From assembly GCF_027172205.1 (NCBI RefSeq), contig NC_070603.1, positions 6,188,501 to 6,252,500 on the forward strand: a stretch of 64,000 bases of DNA. The letters run 5' to 3'. Numbering within the stretch: the first letter of the stretch is position 1; each line of letters opens with the position of its first letter. The position numbers were made by a program, and so were the translations under genes. This stretch comes from Podarcis raffonei (Eukaryota; Chordata; Lepidosauria; Squamata; Lacertidae). The notes under the pieces were generated by a model. That model made no database searches, was not told the DNA's origin, and saw nothing but the letters and a program-made list of their open reading frames with translations. This document shows, piece after piece, positions 11,271 through 21,260 of the stretch.

Positions 11271-11534
11271 TCATCTGATGGAAACCAACACATGGCTCAT
11301 TATAACCAAGGCCTGGCTGAAAGTACATTACAGAACAACATCAAATTCCTTTTCAGCCTCTATGCTTGAAGACCGTGATCCATCTAGATGGTATAGAGCA
11401 GACATGGGCAAACGCGGCCCTCCAGGTGTTTTGGGACTACAACTCCCATCATCCCTAGCTAACAGGACTAGAGGTCAGGGATGATGGGAATTGTAGTCTC
11501 AAAACATCTGGAGGGCCGAGTTTGCCTATGCCTG
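11271..11534. repeat. Segmental duplicate of about 38540-38802
   Basis: From CATCTGATGGAAACCAACAC to the last base of the hAT MITE this matches 38540-38802 in direct orientation. The match stops exactly at the right end of the MITE; beyond it the sequence is L1 and the 8-bp repeat expected on the right (GTATAGAG) is absent. Confidence 0.85.
11399..11534. mobile_element. Palindromic hAT MITE, 136 bp
   Basis: Near-perfect inverted repeat (CAGACATGGGCAAACGCGGC ... AGTTTGCCTATGCCTG) with ACTACAACTCCCATCATCCC in each arm. The same element lies at 38667-38802 and 41024-41159. GTATAGAG precedes it but does not follow it here. Confidence 0.85.
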
Positions 11535-12476
11535 CTTTAGAATATCGGTGCCTACAGTTCCTAATAGAAAAGCTTCTGGTTTGTTTGTTTTTACAAAAGT
11601 TATTTTAAACATTTTTTTCAATGTTTCAAGTGGTACCTCTGATTACGTACTTAATTCGTTCCAGAGGTCCGTTCTTAACCTGAAACTGCTCTTAACCTGA
11701 AGCACCACTTTAGCTAATGGGGCCTCCTGCTGCTGCCGTGTCGCCGCCACACAATTTCTGTTCTCATCCTGAAGCAAAGTTCTTAACCCGAGGTACTATT
11801 TCTGGGTTAGCGGAGTCTGTAACCTGAAGCGTATATAACCTGAAGCGTCTGTAACCCGAGGTACCACTGTATATCATTTCCCAGAAAGCTTTTACTACCT
11901 TACATGGCCACCACATATGATAAAAGGTACCTTCTTTTTCTTTACATTTCCAGCAGGTATTTGTACTTGCTTTATACAATTTTGCTCACTTGCTAGGAGT
12001 TAAATACCACCGGTACATGATTTTCATATAATTTTTTTTCAGCGTACAACATGCTGTGAATTTCAAATCTGTTTTCCATAGCCTTTCCCAATCTGAAACC
12101 TGAATATTATGCCCCAAATCCATTGCCCAGTGTATCATTACAAATTTAACCTGTTCATCTTTTGCATACCATTCCAAGAGCAATTTATACATTTTCGACA
12201 ATAATTTCAAATTGTTTTCTAACAGATCTTTTTGTTTTTGACTGTCTTAAAGATATCATTTAATTGGTGAAACTGTAACCAATCTGTTAATAAATCCCTT
12301 ATCTCTTCAAAATCTTTCAGTTTCACCTGATGTTCCACCTCGGTTAACAGCTCTCTATATGTCACCCTATTACTTCTCACATTTAATTTTTTCAAAGATA
12401 TCACTTCTAATGGGGAAAGCCACCAAGGTGTTTTCTGTTCAAGTAATTTTTTATATTTTCCCCATACAGCAGATAT
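11535..12476 (-). mobile_element. L1 ORF2 C-terminal fragment, split by a pogo MITE
   Basis: Minus-strand peptides KMFKITFVKT, CWKCKEKEGTFYHMWWPC, MYRWYLTPSK, WERLWKTDLKFTACCT and KMYKLLLEWYAKDEQVKFVM are the C-terminal ORF2 signature of lizard L1. The frame is broken in several places. A MITE occupies 11627-11869. The far end joins the conserved block that precedes gene A, and the same junction occurs inverted at about 61390. Confidence 0.88.
11627..11869. mobile_element. pogo/Tigger-like MITE
   Basis: GTGGTACCTCTGATTACG ... GAGGTACCACTG followed by TA; interior CTGAAGCACCACTTTAGCTA and TTCTCATCCTGAAGCAAAGT is shared with the elements at 33713, 40437, 42927 and 53890. Confidence 0.8.
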
Positions 12477-13110
12477 GTCCAATCCATCGATCACAGGCCC
12501 GATTCCTGTTGCTCCCGGGCCCGAGGCAGCCCAAGAGAGCCTAACATGCTCTTCACCAGAAAGGCAACGGCTCCAAAGCCAACACGAAAGACACACATGC
12601 ACAAGAAAGGCAGAAGGAGGAGCCAGTGTGAGGCAGGAGGCGGGAGCAGGGAGGAGGAAGACGGATTGAGGGTTGGCAATGGGAAGGCAGCAGCGGTGGA
12701 TGGTGGAGCAATGTCGAGATGTTGTCCGATGTCAGTATTCCCTTTGGAGGCTTGCCAAGTTTGGAGGGTCTCTTCGCCGAGGGAGAGCCTGGAGGGTTCA
12801 GTGCCCCCAGCCCCCTCCCCCTAAAGAGGCGATTGATGGAGCAAAACAGTTTAATGTTGGAGCTCTCCTTCTCCTGCCAGCAAACGACAAATTAGTGAGA
12901 TGGAAAGGACTCCTAATTACCCTTTGGAGTTGATTCCAAAGTAACATCACAGGAGGCAAACATGCCTTCCTAAGCGGGGGGGGGGGAGGCATTGCTAGGA
13001 CATTGGCATGGCCCCTTCTCTTTGGTTCAGATCCGTCTGGTGCAATATGTGGTGCAATAATGGCAAAATAAGGCATACGATCTGTTGGCTGCTGATGCTG
13101 AGCTTGCACA
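12477..13110 (+). other. Non-repetitive block upstream of gene A, kept in the inverted copy
   Basis: About 630 bp, partly GC- and purine-rich, with no coding frame I can defend. It is conserved nearly base for base at about 60745-61385, differing mainly in the length of a poly-G run (about 12977-12986) and scattered substitutions. Both copies lie upstream of an RDH16-like exon 1. It may hold distal promoter sequence, or may simply have been carried along in the duplication. Confidence 0.45.
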
Positions 13111-13189
13111 ATATTTATAGATGTAGATAGGCTGATACTGTTCCTCTTTATTAAGCTCTTCAGTTAATAAGCAGCTAGCTAGAGCTATT

Positions 13190-13387
13190 GTTTATACTTG
13201 TTTTAGCTTGCCTCTGCTGCAAGCAGCTCATTGCTTCGTTTCTCCTTCCCCTCAATAACACTGCGAGGGAGGCTAAATAGAGCAGTGAGCTTCATGGTGG
13301 AGCAGGGGTTGGGATTTGGTTTCTCCAAGGCTTGCTAGGTCCCTGTGTGCCCCACTCTTGCAAGCTTATTGCCTGCAGGTTTCAGCC
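13190..13387 (+). promoter_or_regulatory. Putative promoter and 5-prime UTR of gene A
   Basis: A TATA-like CTAAATAG at 13273-13280 lies 108 bp before the ATG, inside a block (GCGAGGGAGGCTAAATAGAGCAG) repeated upstream of the first exons at 31633, 33284, 54544 and 59970. Just before the ATG the sequence GCCTGCAGGTTTCAGCC could also be an acceptor for an upstream non-coding exon. The role is inferred from position and conservation. Confidence 0.45.
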
Positions 13388-15964
13388 ATGTGGCTCTACC
13401 TGGCTGCCCTGCTGGGGCTTTACTTCCTTCGCCGATGGTACCAGGAGAGACAGACGGTGGAGAACCTGATGGAGAAATATGTCTTCATCACCGGTTGTTC
13501 CGCTGGCCTTGGGAACCACCTTGCCAGGCATCTGGATGCCCGGGGTCTGCGGGTGTTGGCAACCTGTACCACCCAGAAGGGGGCAGAGCAGCTGGACAAG
13601 GTCACCTCAGAGCGCTTGAAAACCACCGTTCTGGATGTCACCAGTACAGAGAGTGTGGCGGCAGCGACGGAGTGGGTGAAAGATCAAGTGGGGAAGAAAG
13701 GTAGTTTTTTGTTGTTTTGTTTCCATGCTCTGAATCAGGCCTGGCATTATCTGTATCATCATCTGCTTATCTTTATTCCACTTTCCCACAAAATGTAGCC
13801 AGAGCGACTCCCAATATATCAAAACGAAAATTATGACCATTTTAAAAAGTATTAGAAACAACTAAAATCAATAAGGCAGTGAATGGGGAAGGATTCCATG
13901 GGGTCACCTTAATTCAGCCTCTGTCAAGAGCTACTAGGATTGCCGAATAACCTGAAAGATTATTGCTTTATGCCTTTGACAGCAGCTTGTTCTGTGAAGT
14001 CACACAGTGAAACTTCATTTTGTATGAAGATACATGTTCCTATCTGATAATGTCTACAGATACAAGAGAGCATAATCAATGCTGCAAGATTTTAATCTTA
14101 ATTAAAAAAATTAATTAATTTTTTTAAATTTAAATTTAAATTGGCAAGCAGTTGAAGAACCTCAAACTGATTAGCCAGTGCCTCTGGATGGATCAGGCCA
14201 GGGATTTTCTGTATCATCTGTATCTTTATTCCACTTTCCCACACAATGTCGCCAAAGTGACTCCAAATATATCAAATGAATGAGTAATATTCAAAAAACT
14301 TATTAGAAACAATTAATCCAAATATCAGTGAGTAAAAAAAAATTAAAAACTATGCAATCAGCTTAAATCAACCTCTATAAGAAGCTGATCTGAAAGACAT
14401 TTGCTTTGTGCCTTTGACAGCAGCTTATTCTGTGACATCAGCAGGTGAAGCTCCTTGTGGGGTGAAGAGAAACATTGACACCTGATAATGTCCACTGATC
14501 AAGCTGCTCTTTAAAGCACATATATGAAAAGCCGTAAGTGATGGTACAAAATGGTAACTTTAACTGACAAGCAGGTGATGCTGGACTCTGAATTTTTCCT
14601 CCTAAGAGCAGCTGGGAGGAGCTGCAATCCACACCAGGAAAATGACTCAGGAGGAGGAGATATGTGCTGCCCTTTCTTCAGAAATGCTGCCTGATCCAAT
14701 CTAACATTAATATAACTTCTCCACAGTGGCTGCTGAGACTGAGACAACAAGGGAGATTATTATACTATTGTTAATAAATGATATAAATAATTTATTAATG
14801 ATACAAACCCCTCTTTCTTAGTTATTCCTCTCATCACCCACTCATAAACACCCTCTCAGTCTTCCATGCATGCTATATTCTACACGTATTATGTCTTATT
14901 AATTTTATAGCAAAATCCCTATAAAATCTCCTAACCAACCTGTGCATAACATAGGCCCAAACTACAGACTCCATTCTCTGACAGCATGCAGGGAAATCAG
15001 GTGGCTGCTGTGCAAATTGATGCCCAGGGCTATCCTCCACTTTAGTGCTGTGCTCATTTGACAGAGGGCAATGACGGAAGTTGCAAGAGTGTCTGTGAAG
15101 GGATCCTAAGCACTAAGTGAGCAAAAGATGTGTGGGATAGAAGCTAAGATGGGTGCCTTGACTTAACAGCGTCATCCTTGGCAGTGCATATAGTATTAAT
15201 GGGAAATGTATCATTGTGTGTATCTGCGTGCACACAAACACACACAGACAGAGAGAGAGAGCGCTCACAAGAATGCAGATATACCCACATTTCCAAAGAA
15301 TTGTGTATATCCCATTATTAAGGCTGGTGGGAACCTGGAACAATAAGAATAAGTTTTTCTTCTCACACAGGGCTCTGGGGTTTGGTGAACAATGCAGGCA
15401 CTGGTGCCCCATCAGCTCCCAGTGAGTGGCTGACCAAAGATGGCGTTGCAAAGATGATCGGCGTCAACTTTCTTGGGATGATTGACATGACGCTACACTT
15501 GCTGCCCCTGGTGAGAAGAGCCAGAGGGAGGGTGGTCAACATGTCCAGTATGGCGGGACGACGGGCATGCTTTGCAGTACCCTATGCCGCATCCAAGTAC
15601 GGCGTGGAAGCCTTCTCTGACATCCTGAGGTAAACATGATAGTTCTGTATCTTCCTCTTTCTCCTTGCTTTAGTGGGATGTCTGCTTCTCCAGCTAAGTT
15701 TCAAGCAGAGGACAGCAATGACTAAAGAGCAGGTGCTGGGACATGTGGACTGCACCAGAGCCTTACCAAGTAATCAGCAGGGGTTTGCACACCTAAGCCA
15801 GCTCTTTTTCTTGAGGAAACAATTTAATGTACCAGCAAGAGTTGTAAGCACCAACCTCCTGGTGGCTGCCTCTGAATATGCCTGATGCTGGGTCATGGAC
15901 AATGCCCTGGTGCCTCAAGACAGAAGAAGGCAGGAAGATGCATTTCACCATATCTCCCTCTCTC

Positions 15965-16010
<46 letters not shown>

Positions 16011-16366
16011 GGAAAGATGTTCTATTCCATGGAAGCCAAATCTTCCTTATTATTCTGGTTCAGTAACAAGACGTGTTTCTTGATTTTTCCTCCTCAATTC
16101 AGGCGAGAGATTCATCCTTTCGGGGTCCGAGTCAGCATTATTGAACCCGGTTGTTTCAAAACACCCATTCAGTCAAACATGATAGAGAGCTACAAGAATG
16201 CATGGAGCCAAGCCCCTTCTGACATCAAGGAAGCCTATGGGCAGCGCTACTTTGAGCGCAGTGAGTAGAAATGGGCGGGGGGAACAATTCAGTTTGGTTT
16301 GCAATGTGCGAAAGCCTGCAATTAAAGCATGTGCTAATAAGTCCCACTGTTGCAGTGGAACACACA

Positions 16367-16424
<58 letters not shown>

Positions 16425-16538
16425 CTGAGACCCACCAGGCTAAATTGCTGGTTTCCAAATCCCACCCATCAGTAAGATGTTGTTATGATTCCCAAGCTTT
16501 TTGACTACATTCCCCCTCCAATGGACACACTGACACAT

Positions 16539-16571
<33 letters not shown>

Positions 16572-18318
16572 ATCTCCCCCCTCCCCCCCTTTAAAAACAT
16601 ACAAGGCTAAATTTTGTACACTGTACTGGCCAATATCCTAATTTTTTTTTTTACCATTTGCCCTTTCAGTGACTATTCAGTGCCCTTTCAGTGAAGTCTA
16701 TTTACAATGCTGATTATATTTAGGGGTGGGGCCAGAACCTAGCTAATGTGACGCGTTCAGGTCTGTATCTGGAGAGATATGAAATCACACCCATTCCTAT
16801 CCTGTCGTTTGATCTTTGATTCAATTTGGCATATATGATACATAAGGAGACACATAGAAGCGAGAGAGAGAGAGAGATGACCCTGGTGGGAGACCAGCCC
16901 AGCCAACACTGCACTTGTGGAGCAAAGGACCTTGGGCGGCTGGGGCCAGCAGGGTGCTGCTCTGGGCTCCTTCTTTACTGCACGGAAAGGGAAGCACAAT
17001 CAGTTGTGGGAGATGGAGAGGAGACACAAAGAGACAGTTATACACACATAAGCACACACACGATCGAGTCCAGTGGAAAAAAGGGAAGAGATTACTGGGG
17101 GGGGGGGAGGGAGAAAGATGCACAGACACCCACACCAAAACAGTGTCCGCTACCCGCTTGATCCTGGGAGGCAGCTCTAAGAAAGGAGACCAGTTTATGC
17201 TTTTTTTTAAAGCCGCAGAGAGGGAGAACAGCCAGGTTGCCCCAGTGGCAGAGCTTCATGCTCCGGCACAGAGGGGGGAGGCGGAGAGCAGGTGGGGGCA
17301 GGCTGGGACAGGGCGCGTGTCCTGGGGGTGTGGCAGGGGGGAGCAGCCGTGACAGCACCCCACCGGGATCGCGCTACCTCTTCCTCTGCCAGTGGGTTGC
17401 CCGGGCCTGAACCCGTCGTATGGCAACCCTCACCTACATACAACCATCGAGCCCCACTTACTGACTGAATTGCATATTGACACTGTCTAATCGCCTGTTG
17501 CTAAAGATTTTTAATTATGGTGCTGGAGGAGACTCTTGAGAGTCCCATGGACTGCAAGAAGATCAAACCTATCCATTCTTAAGGAAGTCAGCCCTGAGTG
17601 CTCACTGGAAGGACAGATCCTGAAGCTGAGGCTCCAATACCTCATGAGAAGAGAAGACTCCCTGGAAAAGACCCTGATGTTGGGAAAGATGGAGGGCACA
17701 AGGAGAAGGGGATTACAGAGGATGAGATGGTTGGACAGTGTTCTCAAAGCTAGCAACATGAGTTTCACCAAACTGCGGGAGGCGGTGGAGGACAGGAGTG
17801 CCTGGCATGCTCTGGTCCATGGGGCCACGAAGAGTCGGACACAACTAAACAACAACAATCAGCTGCTGCTAAAGGTTCTGTCTTAAAGCAAGAGAATATG
17901 TTCCCGATGCCCCTCCTTAGATTTAGACCTCCTAGGCAGAGAAATCCAGAAGCTAACATATCCTTTCAGAACCCAAAATATTTAGGTTATCTCCTGTGAA
18001 GTTATAGGGCAGCACACAAATTAAATAAATAAATAAATGCAGAAATAAATGCATATATATTTTTGTACCACTAACTTTTCTCTTGTTTCCTATATCACAG
18101 GTCTCAAATTAATGAAATTCTTCTCCTTCACCGGCAGCAGCAACTTGCAACCGGTCACTGACTCTATAGAACATGCCCTGACATCCTGCTCCCCTCGCAT
18201 CCGCTACTGTCCAGGATGGGATGCCAAACTCTTATACGTTCCTCTCTCTTACTTGCCAGACTCCATTTTTGACTTCCTGTGGAGATGCATTTGGCCCAAA
18301 CCAGCACAAGCCATGTAG
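13388..18318 (+). CDS. RDH16-like: Gene A: RDH16-like short-chain dehydrogenase, complete, four exons
   Basis: NAD(P)(H)-dependent oxidoreductase of the SDR9C group (RDH16, HSD17B6, SDR9C7), expected at the ER membrane, acting on retinol or on 3-alpha/17-beta-hydroxysteroids. Coding exons: 13388-13700, 15371-15629, 16103-16260, 18101-18318 (313, 259, 158, 218 nt), all with GT donors and AG acceptors, giving 315 residues against about 317 for human RDH16. Seen in the protein: N-terminal hydrophobic anchor [14 protein letters not shown]; cofactor motif TGCSAGLG (35-42); D83; NNAG (111-114); catalytic N137, S163/S164, Y176 and K180 (YAASK); VSIIEPG after the active site; [13 protein letters not shown] and WPKPAQAM at the end. 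An in-frame Met 24 codons upstream was not chosen because the family starts at MWLYL. The usual GGGYCxSK around the active Tyr reads AVPYAASK, unlike gene C, so substrate preference may differ. Substrate cannot be told from sequence. Confidence 0.93.
13928..15880. repeat. Direct duplicate of 62126-64000
   Basis: Most of intron 1, exon 2 and the start of intron 2 of gene A recur nearly unchanged at the right edge of the window. Small indels occur in microsatellites near 15220-15260. Confidence 0.92.
15966..16010. repeat. (ATT)n microsatellite in intron 2 of gene A
   Basis: Fifteen perfect ATT units. Confidence 0.95.
16360..16423. repeat. Compound (CA)n(GA)n microsatellite in intron 3 of gene A
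   Basis: About 12 CA units followed by about 20 GA units, starting 100 bp after the exon 3 donor. Confidence 0.95.
16540..16570. repeat. (GT)n microsatellite
   Basis: Run of GT units in intron 3 of gene A. Confidence 0.9.
17513..17866 (+). mobile_element. BovB (RTE) LINE 3-prime end
   Basis: Encodes the BovB reverse transcriptase C-terminus ([46 protein letters not shown]) and ends in ACAACTAAACAACAACAA. Flanks CTGTTGCTAAAG and CTGCTGCTAAAG look like a slightly decayed target-site duplication. It sits in intron 3 of gene A. BovB is known to have moved horizontally between squamates and ruminants. Confidence 0.9.
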
Positions 18319-18415
18319 AATATTCTGAAGAAACATGTCAGTTCTCCAAATGAACCAAGGAAGTCTTTGCACTATTAATGATGTTCCGTTGTTTCTCTTT
18401 TCTGAAGTTCTAAAC

Positions 18416-18535
18416 CAGTGGTTCTGATACTTTTCTTCCCACGGACCACTTGAGAATTGCTGAAGGTCTTGCTGGACCACTCAATCATTTTGCTACCCGT
18501 TGCAGCAAGTGCAATGTGCCATGGTAGGGTGCTCA
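18416..18535. mobile_element. hAT-like MITE fragment in the 3-prime flank of gene A
   Basis: Starts CAGTGGTTCTGATACTTTTC and contains CGGACCACTTGAGAATTGCT, typical of hAT-type non-autonomous elements. The right end is not clear. Confidence 0.5.
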
Positions 18536-19110
18536 GCGATTTTTAATTGTAGTTTATTTCTACTTTTATATCTTTATATATACAATGTATTTTATCGCAT
18601 TACAATTGGAATTCTAGAGTAGAAGTCTATTAAAATATTTATCTGTTGCAATGTAATGTCCTACTCAGTAAGCATTTCTCTCACACCACACAGATGCACC
18701 ACTGAAAAACTGGTTTGATGTGGCATTTGGCCAATAGTTCCAGTAAACAAATTAATACCTTTGGTCGATCCCCAAAGTACACAGAGTTAAAGGCAGGATC
18801 ATGATATTATCTCAGGGTTAACCTCAGTGTCCCAATGACTTTCTCATGAATGAGTTTGGCTGCAAGGCAGTGGAGGTTGAGAACCAGACTTTTCCTTCTC
18901 CAGCACTGGCTACCTTCCCTTTTGGAAATGTGTGGGGCCCTGTCTCAGTTCGGGCAGCAACAAGCAGGGTTGCCCAGAGTCCTCTGGGTTTGGGGGAAGA
19001 AAGTCACTGGGGAAGTAATATGTCTTTGTTTAGCTCCATGAGTAAGGAAAAGAGGGTGGGGGATTCTGAGCACCATGTGGGTGGGGTGGGCCCAGGGATT
19101 CTGAAGGAAG

Positions 19111-19510
19111 TGTGGGATATAAAGCTGTCAGTCTAGTCCAACATTCCAAGACGACTAACTGCCTCTATGTGGCAGGTAGTTTTGTCAGTTGGTCAGATGG
19201 TTGGTTGCTGCTAGGAGTTTTAACTGGTAACTGCTCGGTTGCAGTCTTCTCATGATTCACTACTATCTAGTATATAGTTTATCTGTTATGTAACCTAAAC
19301 CTGCCTTCAGGAACCACTCTGTCAACCTGAATGAATCTGAAAGTAAAGTAGTTTATGTTAATATGATTCAGATTCATATGTGTTTTCTTTAAGAGGGACA
19401 GAAAGGGATTATCAACTAGGAAGGTATAATTATTGATAGGACTCAAATGAGTTAGCAACCCGCTTGTCGCTGCATATACTCCAACACGGGATCGTTTAAA
19501 CACTTCCACA
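19111..19510. mobile_element. Solo LTR fossil, 400 bp
   Basis: Begins TGTGGGATATAAAG and ends ACACTTCCACA (TGTGG/CCACA inverted ends), flanked by the 5-bp repeat GGAAG at 19106-19110 and 19511-19515. The paralogous site near 37833 has a single GGAAA and no insert, so integration followed the duplication or the copy at 37.8 kb never received it. No internal coding region; family not determined (gypsy or retrovirus-like). Confidence 0.8.
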
Positions 19511-19749
19511 GGAAGTGCCCCCAGATAAAGCCTGGTGGCAAGATTTTGAGTTGGAATATGGGGCAGGAGATGTCCAGGGAAGAGATTGCCCATGTGCCAG
19601 AGAGGAAGCAGCTGGGATCCTGTGTTTCAAGCAGCTGGAGAAATTGTCTGGGGGTGTGAGACTGGAGGCCCTGACCCACAATCCAGAAGGAAGGGGGGCA
19701 GAGGACTGGACCCAACATGGACTGAGAACTGTGTTCGATATACTCAAGG

Positions 19750-20027
19750 GGAAGAAGAAGAAGAGGAGGAAGAGGAGGAGGAGTTTGGATTCAATATCCC
19801 ACTTTATCACTACCTGAAGGAGTCTCAAAGCGGCTAACATTCTCCTTTCCCCTTCTCCCCCACAACAAACACTCTGTGAGGTGAGTGGGGCTGAGAGACT
19901 TCAAAGAAATGTGACTAGCCCAAGGTCACCCAGCAGCTGCATGTGGAGGAGCGGAGACGCGAACCCGGTTCACCAGATTACGAGTCCACCGCTCTTAACC
20001 ACTACAGCACACTGGCTCTCCCAAAAT
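19750..20027 (-). mobile_element. MIR-like CORE-SINE
   Basis: The reverse complement starts with a tRNA-like head (GTAGTGGTTAAGAGCGGTGG, GGGTTCGCGTCTCCGC), then the CORE-like GCTGCTGGGTGACCTTGGGC, and ends in a CTC/CTT-rich tail. The paralogous locus near 38045 lacks it. Confidence 0.75.
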
Positions 20028-20098
20028 TCTGGGAAAACCTAGGCAGGCTGCCACAAAGCGGGGGGAGAGAGGTGAAAGCTAAGAGAATACGGAAGGTG

Positions 20099-20123
20099 TG
20101 GGTTGGTTGGTTGGTTGGTTGGT
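20099..20123. repeat. (GGTT)n microsatellite
   Basis: Also present, longer, at 38125-38152 in the paralogous segment. Confidence 0.85.
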
Positions 20124-20898
20124 CATCATAACCTCCAATCCCCTACACTCATCCTTCTGAATTTTTGCAAGTTACCTTCCTATGAACACCTTTATGATGT
20201 ATGAGCAGACCCCAGTTAAGAAACTTGGGTGCAGCAAGATTAGGATCTGTCATCTTCACAGAAAAGATCTGGGGCATTTTAGGTACATGGGATGTGGTGG
20301 AGGCTGGTCCACTAGGTCTACTGAAACCCTGACCTACCAAGTCTTTCCCCATCCACCATACAAATGATTGGACATCTTTGTTCTAGTCCTGCATATGTCA
20401 GAATAGAGGGAAAGGGTCGAACAAATTCTTTTTTAAAAAAATCTACAATTTTATTAGTTTTTACATATATTTTCCAAACAGAACATATCATCTCATCTCA
20501 TTTTATACAACATTTTGACTATTTTAGCCTGAGACTTCCATCAACCACGTCTAATGATTTTCAAACCTCATCTCTTAATCTTACATTTGTTATCCTATCT
20601 TTTACTTTTAATCATCCATAACTTAAAGTCCATTCTCATAAATCTTTTCTGCAATATTTCATATAGTTCTCCTTACAAAACTTCTTGTAGTCCTACAAGC
20701 ATAGTCAGTTGGTTACAATTGTCTTTCAGGTAACTCGTATATTTACTCCAATTTTTCAAGAATTTCTGGTCCCGCTGGTTTCGAATTCTCCCTGTCATCT
20801 TATCCAATTCTGCGTAGTCCATCAATTTCATCTGCCATTCCTCTTTCGCCAGTAGTTCTTCCTGCTTCCATTTCTGTGCCAATAATATTCTTATTATT

Positions 20899-21260
20899 GG
20901 ACGCGGGTGGCGCTGTGGGTTAAAGCCTCAGTGCCTAGGACTTGCCGATCGAAAGGTCGGCGGTTCGAATCCCCGCGGCGGGGTGCGCTCCCGTTGCTCG
21001 GTCCCAGCGCCTGCCAACCTAGCAGTTCGAAAGCACCCCCGGGTGCAAGTAGATAAATAGGGACCGCTTACTAGCGGGAAGGTAAACGGCGTTCCGTGTG
21101 CTGCGCTGGCTCGCCAGATGCAGCTTGTCACGCTGGCCACGTGACCCGGAAGTGTCTGCGGACAGCGCTGGCCCCCCGGCCTATAGAGTGAGATGGGCGC
21201 ACAACCCTAGAGTCTGGCAAGACTGGCCCGTACGGGCAGGGGTACCTTTACCTTTACCTT
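20899..21260 (+). mobile_element. Sauria SINE inside L1
   Basis: Full-length copy from GGACGCGGGTGGCGCTGTGG to CCTTTACCTTTACCTT. AATATTCTT occurs on both sides (20882-20892 region and 21261-21269), consistent with a short target-site duplication in L1 ORF2. Confidence 0.92.

Larger units (their letters stand above)
12150..13590. repeat. Inverted duplicate of 59773-61719
   Basis: The L1 end, the non-repetitive block 12477-13110, the TATA-containing upstream region and the first 198 coding bases of exon 1 recur in reverse orientation at 61719-59773. That copy is interrupted by a later L1 at 60173-60660. Confidence 0.88.
18590..20426. repeat. Direct duplicate of 37318-38461 (3-prime flank of an RDH16-like gene)
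   Basis: Starts at ACAATGTATTTTATCGCATT, about 270 bp after the stop of gene A, and matches 37318-38461 to the last base before the L1 at 20427. This copy has two insertions that the other lacks: an LTR (19111-19510) and a SINE (19750-20027). Confidence 0.9.

Noticed and set aside
13316-13387. In-frame Met 24 codons upstream of the chosen start of gene A (MVSPRLARSLC...), also present in genes B and C
   Set aside because: The RDH16 family begins at MWLYLA, the upstream codons cover the TATA-proximal leader and a possible acceptor site, and gene D lacks this extension.
16198-17352. Several frames rich in HTHTHT or RERERE
   Set aside because: Produced by CA and GA microsatellites in intron 3 of gene A.
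19515-19837. Lys/Glu-rich plus-strand frames
   Set aside because: They run through the CTT/CTC-rich tail of the antisense CORE-SINE.
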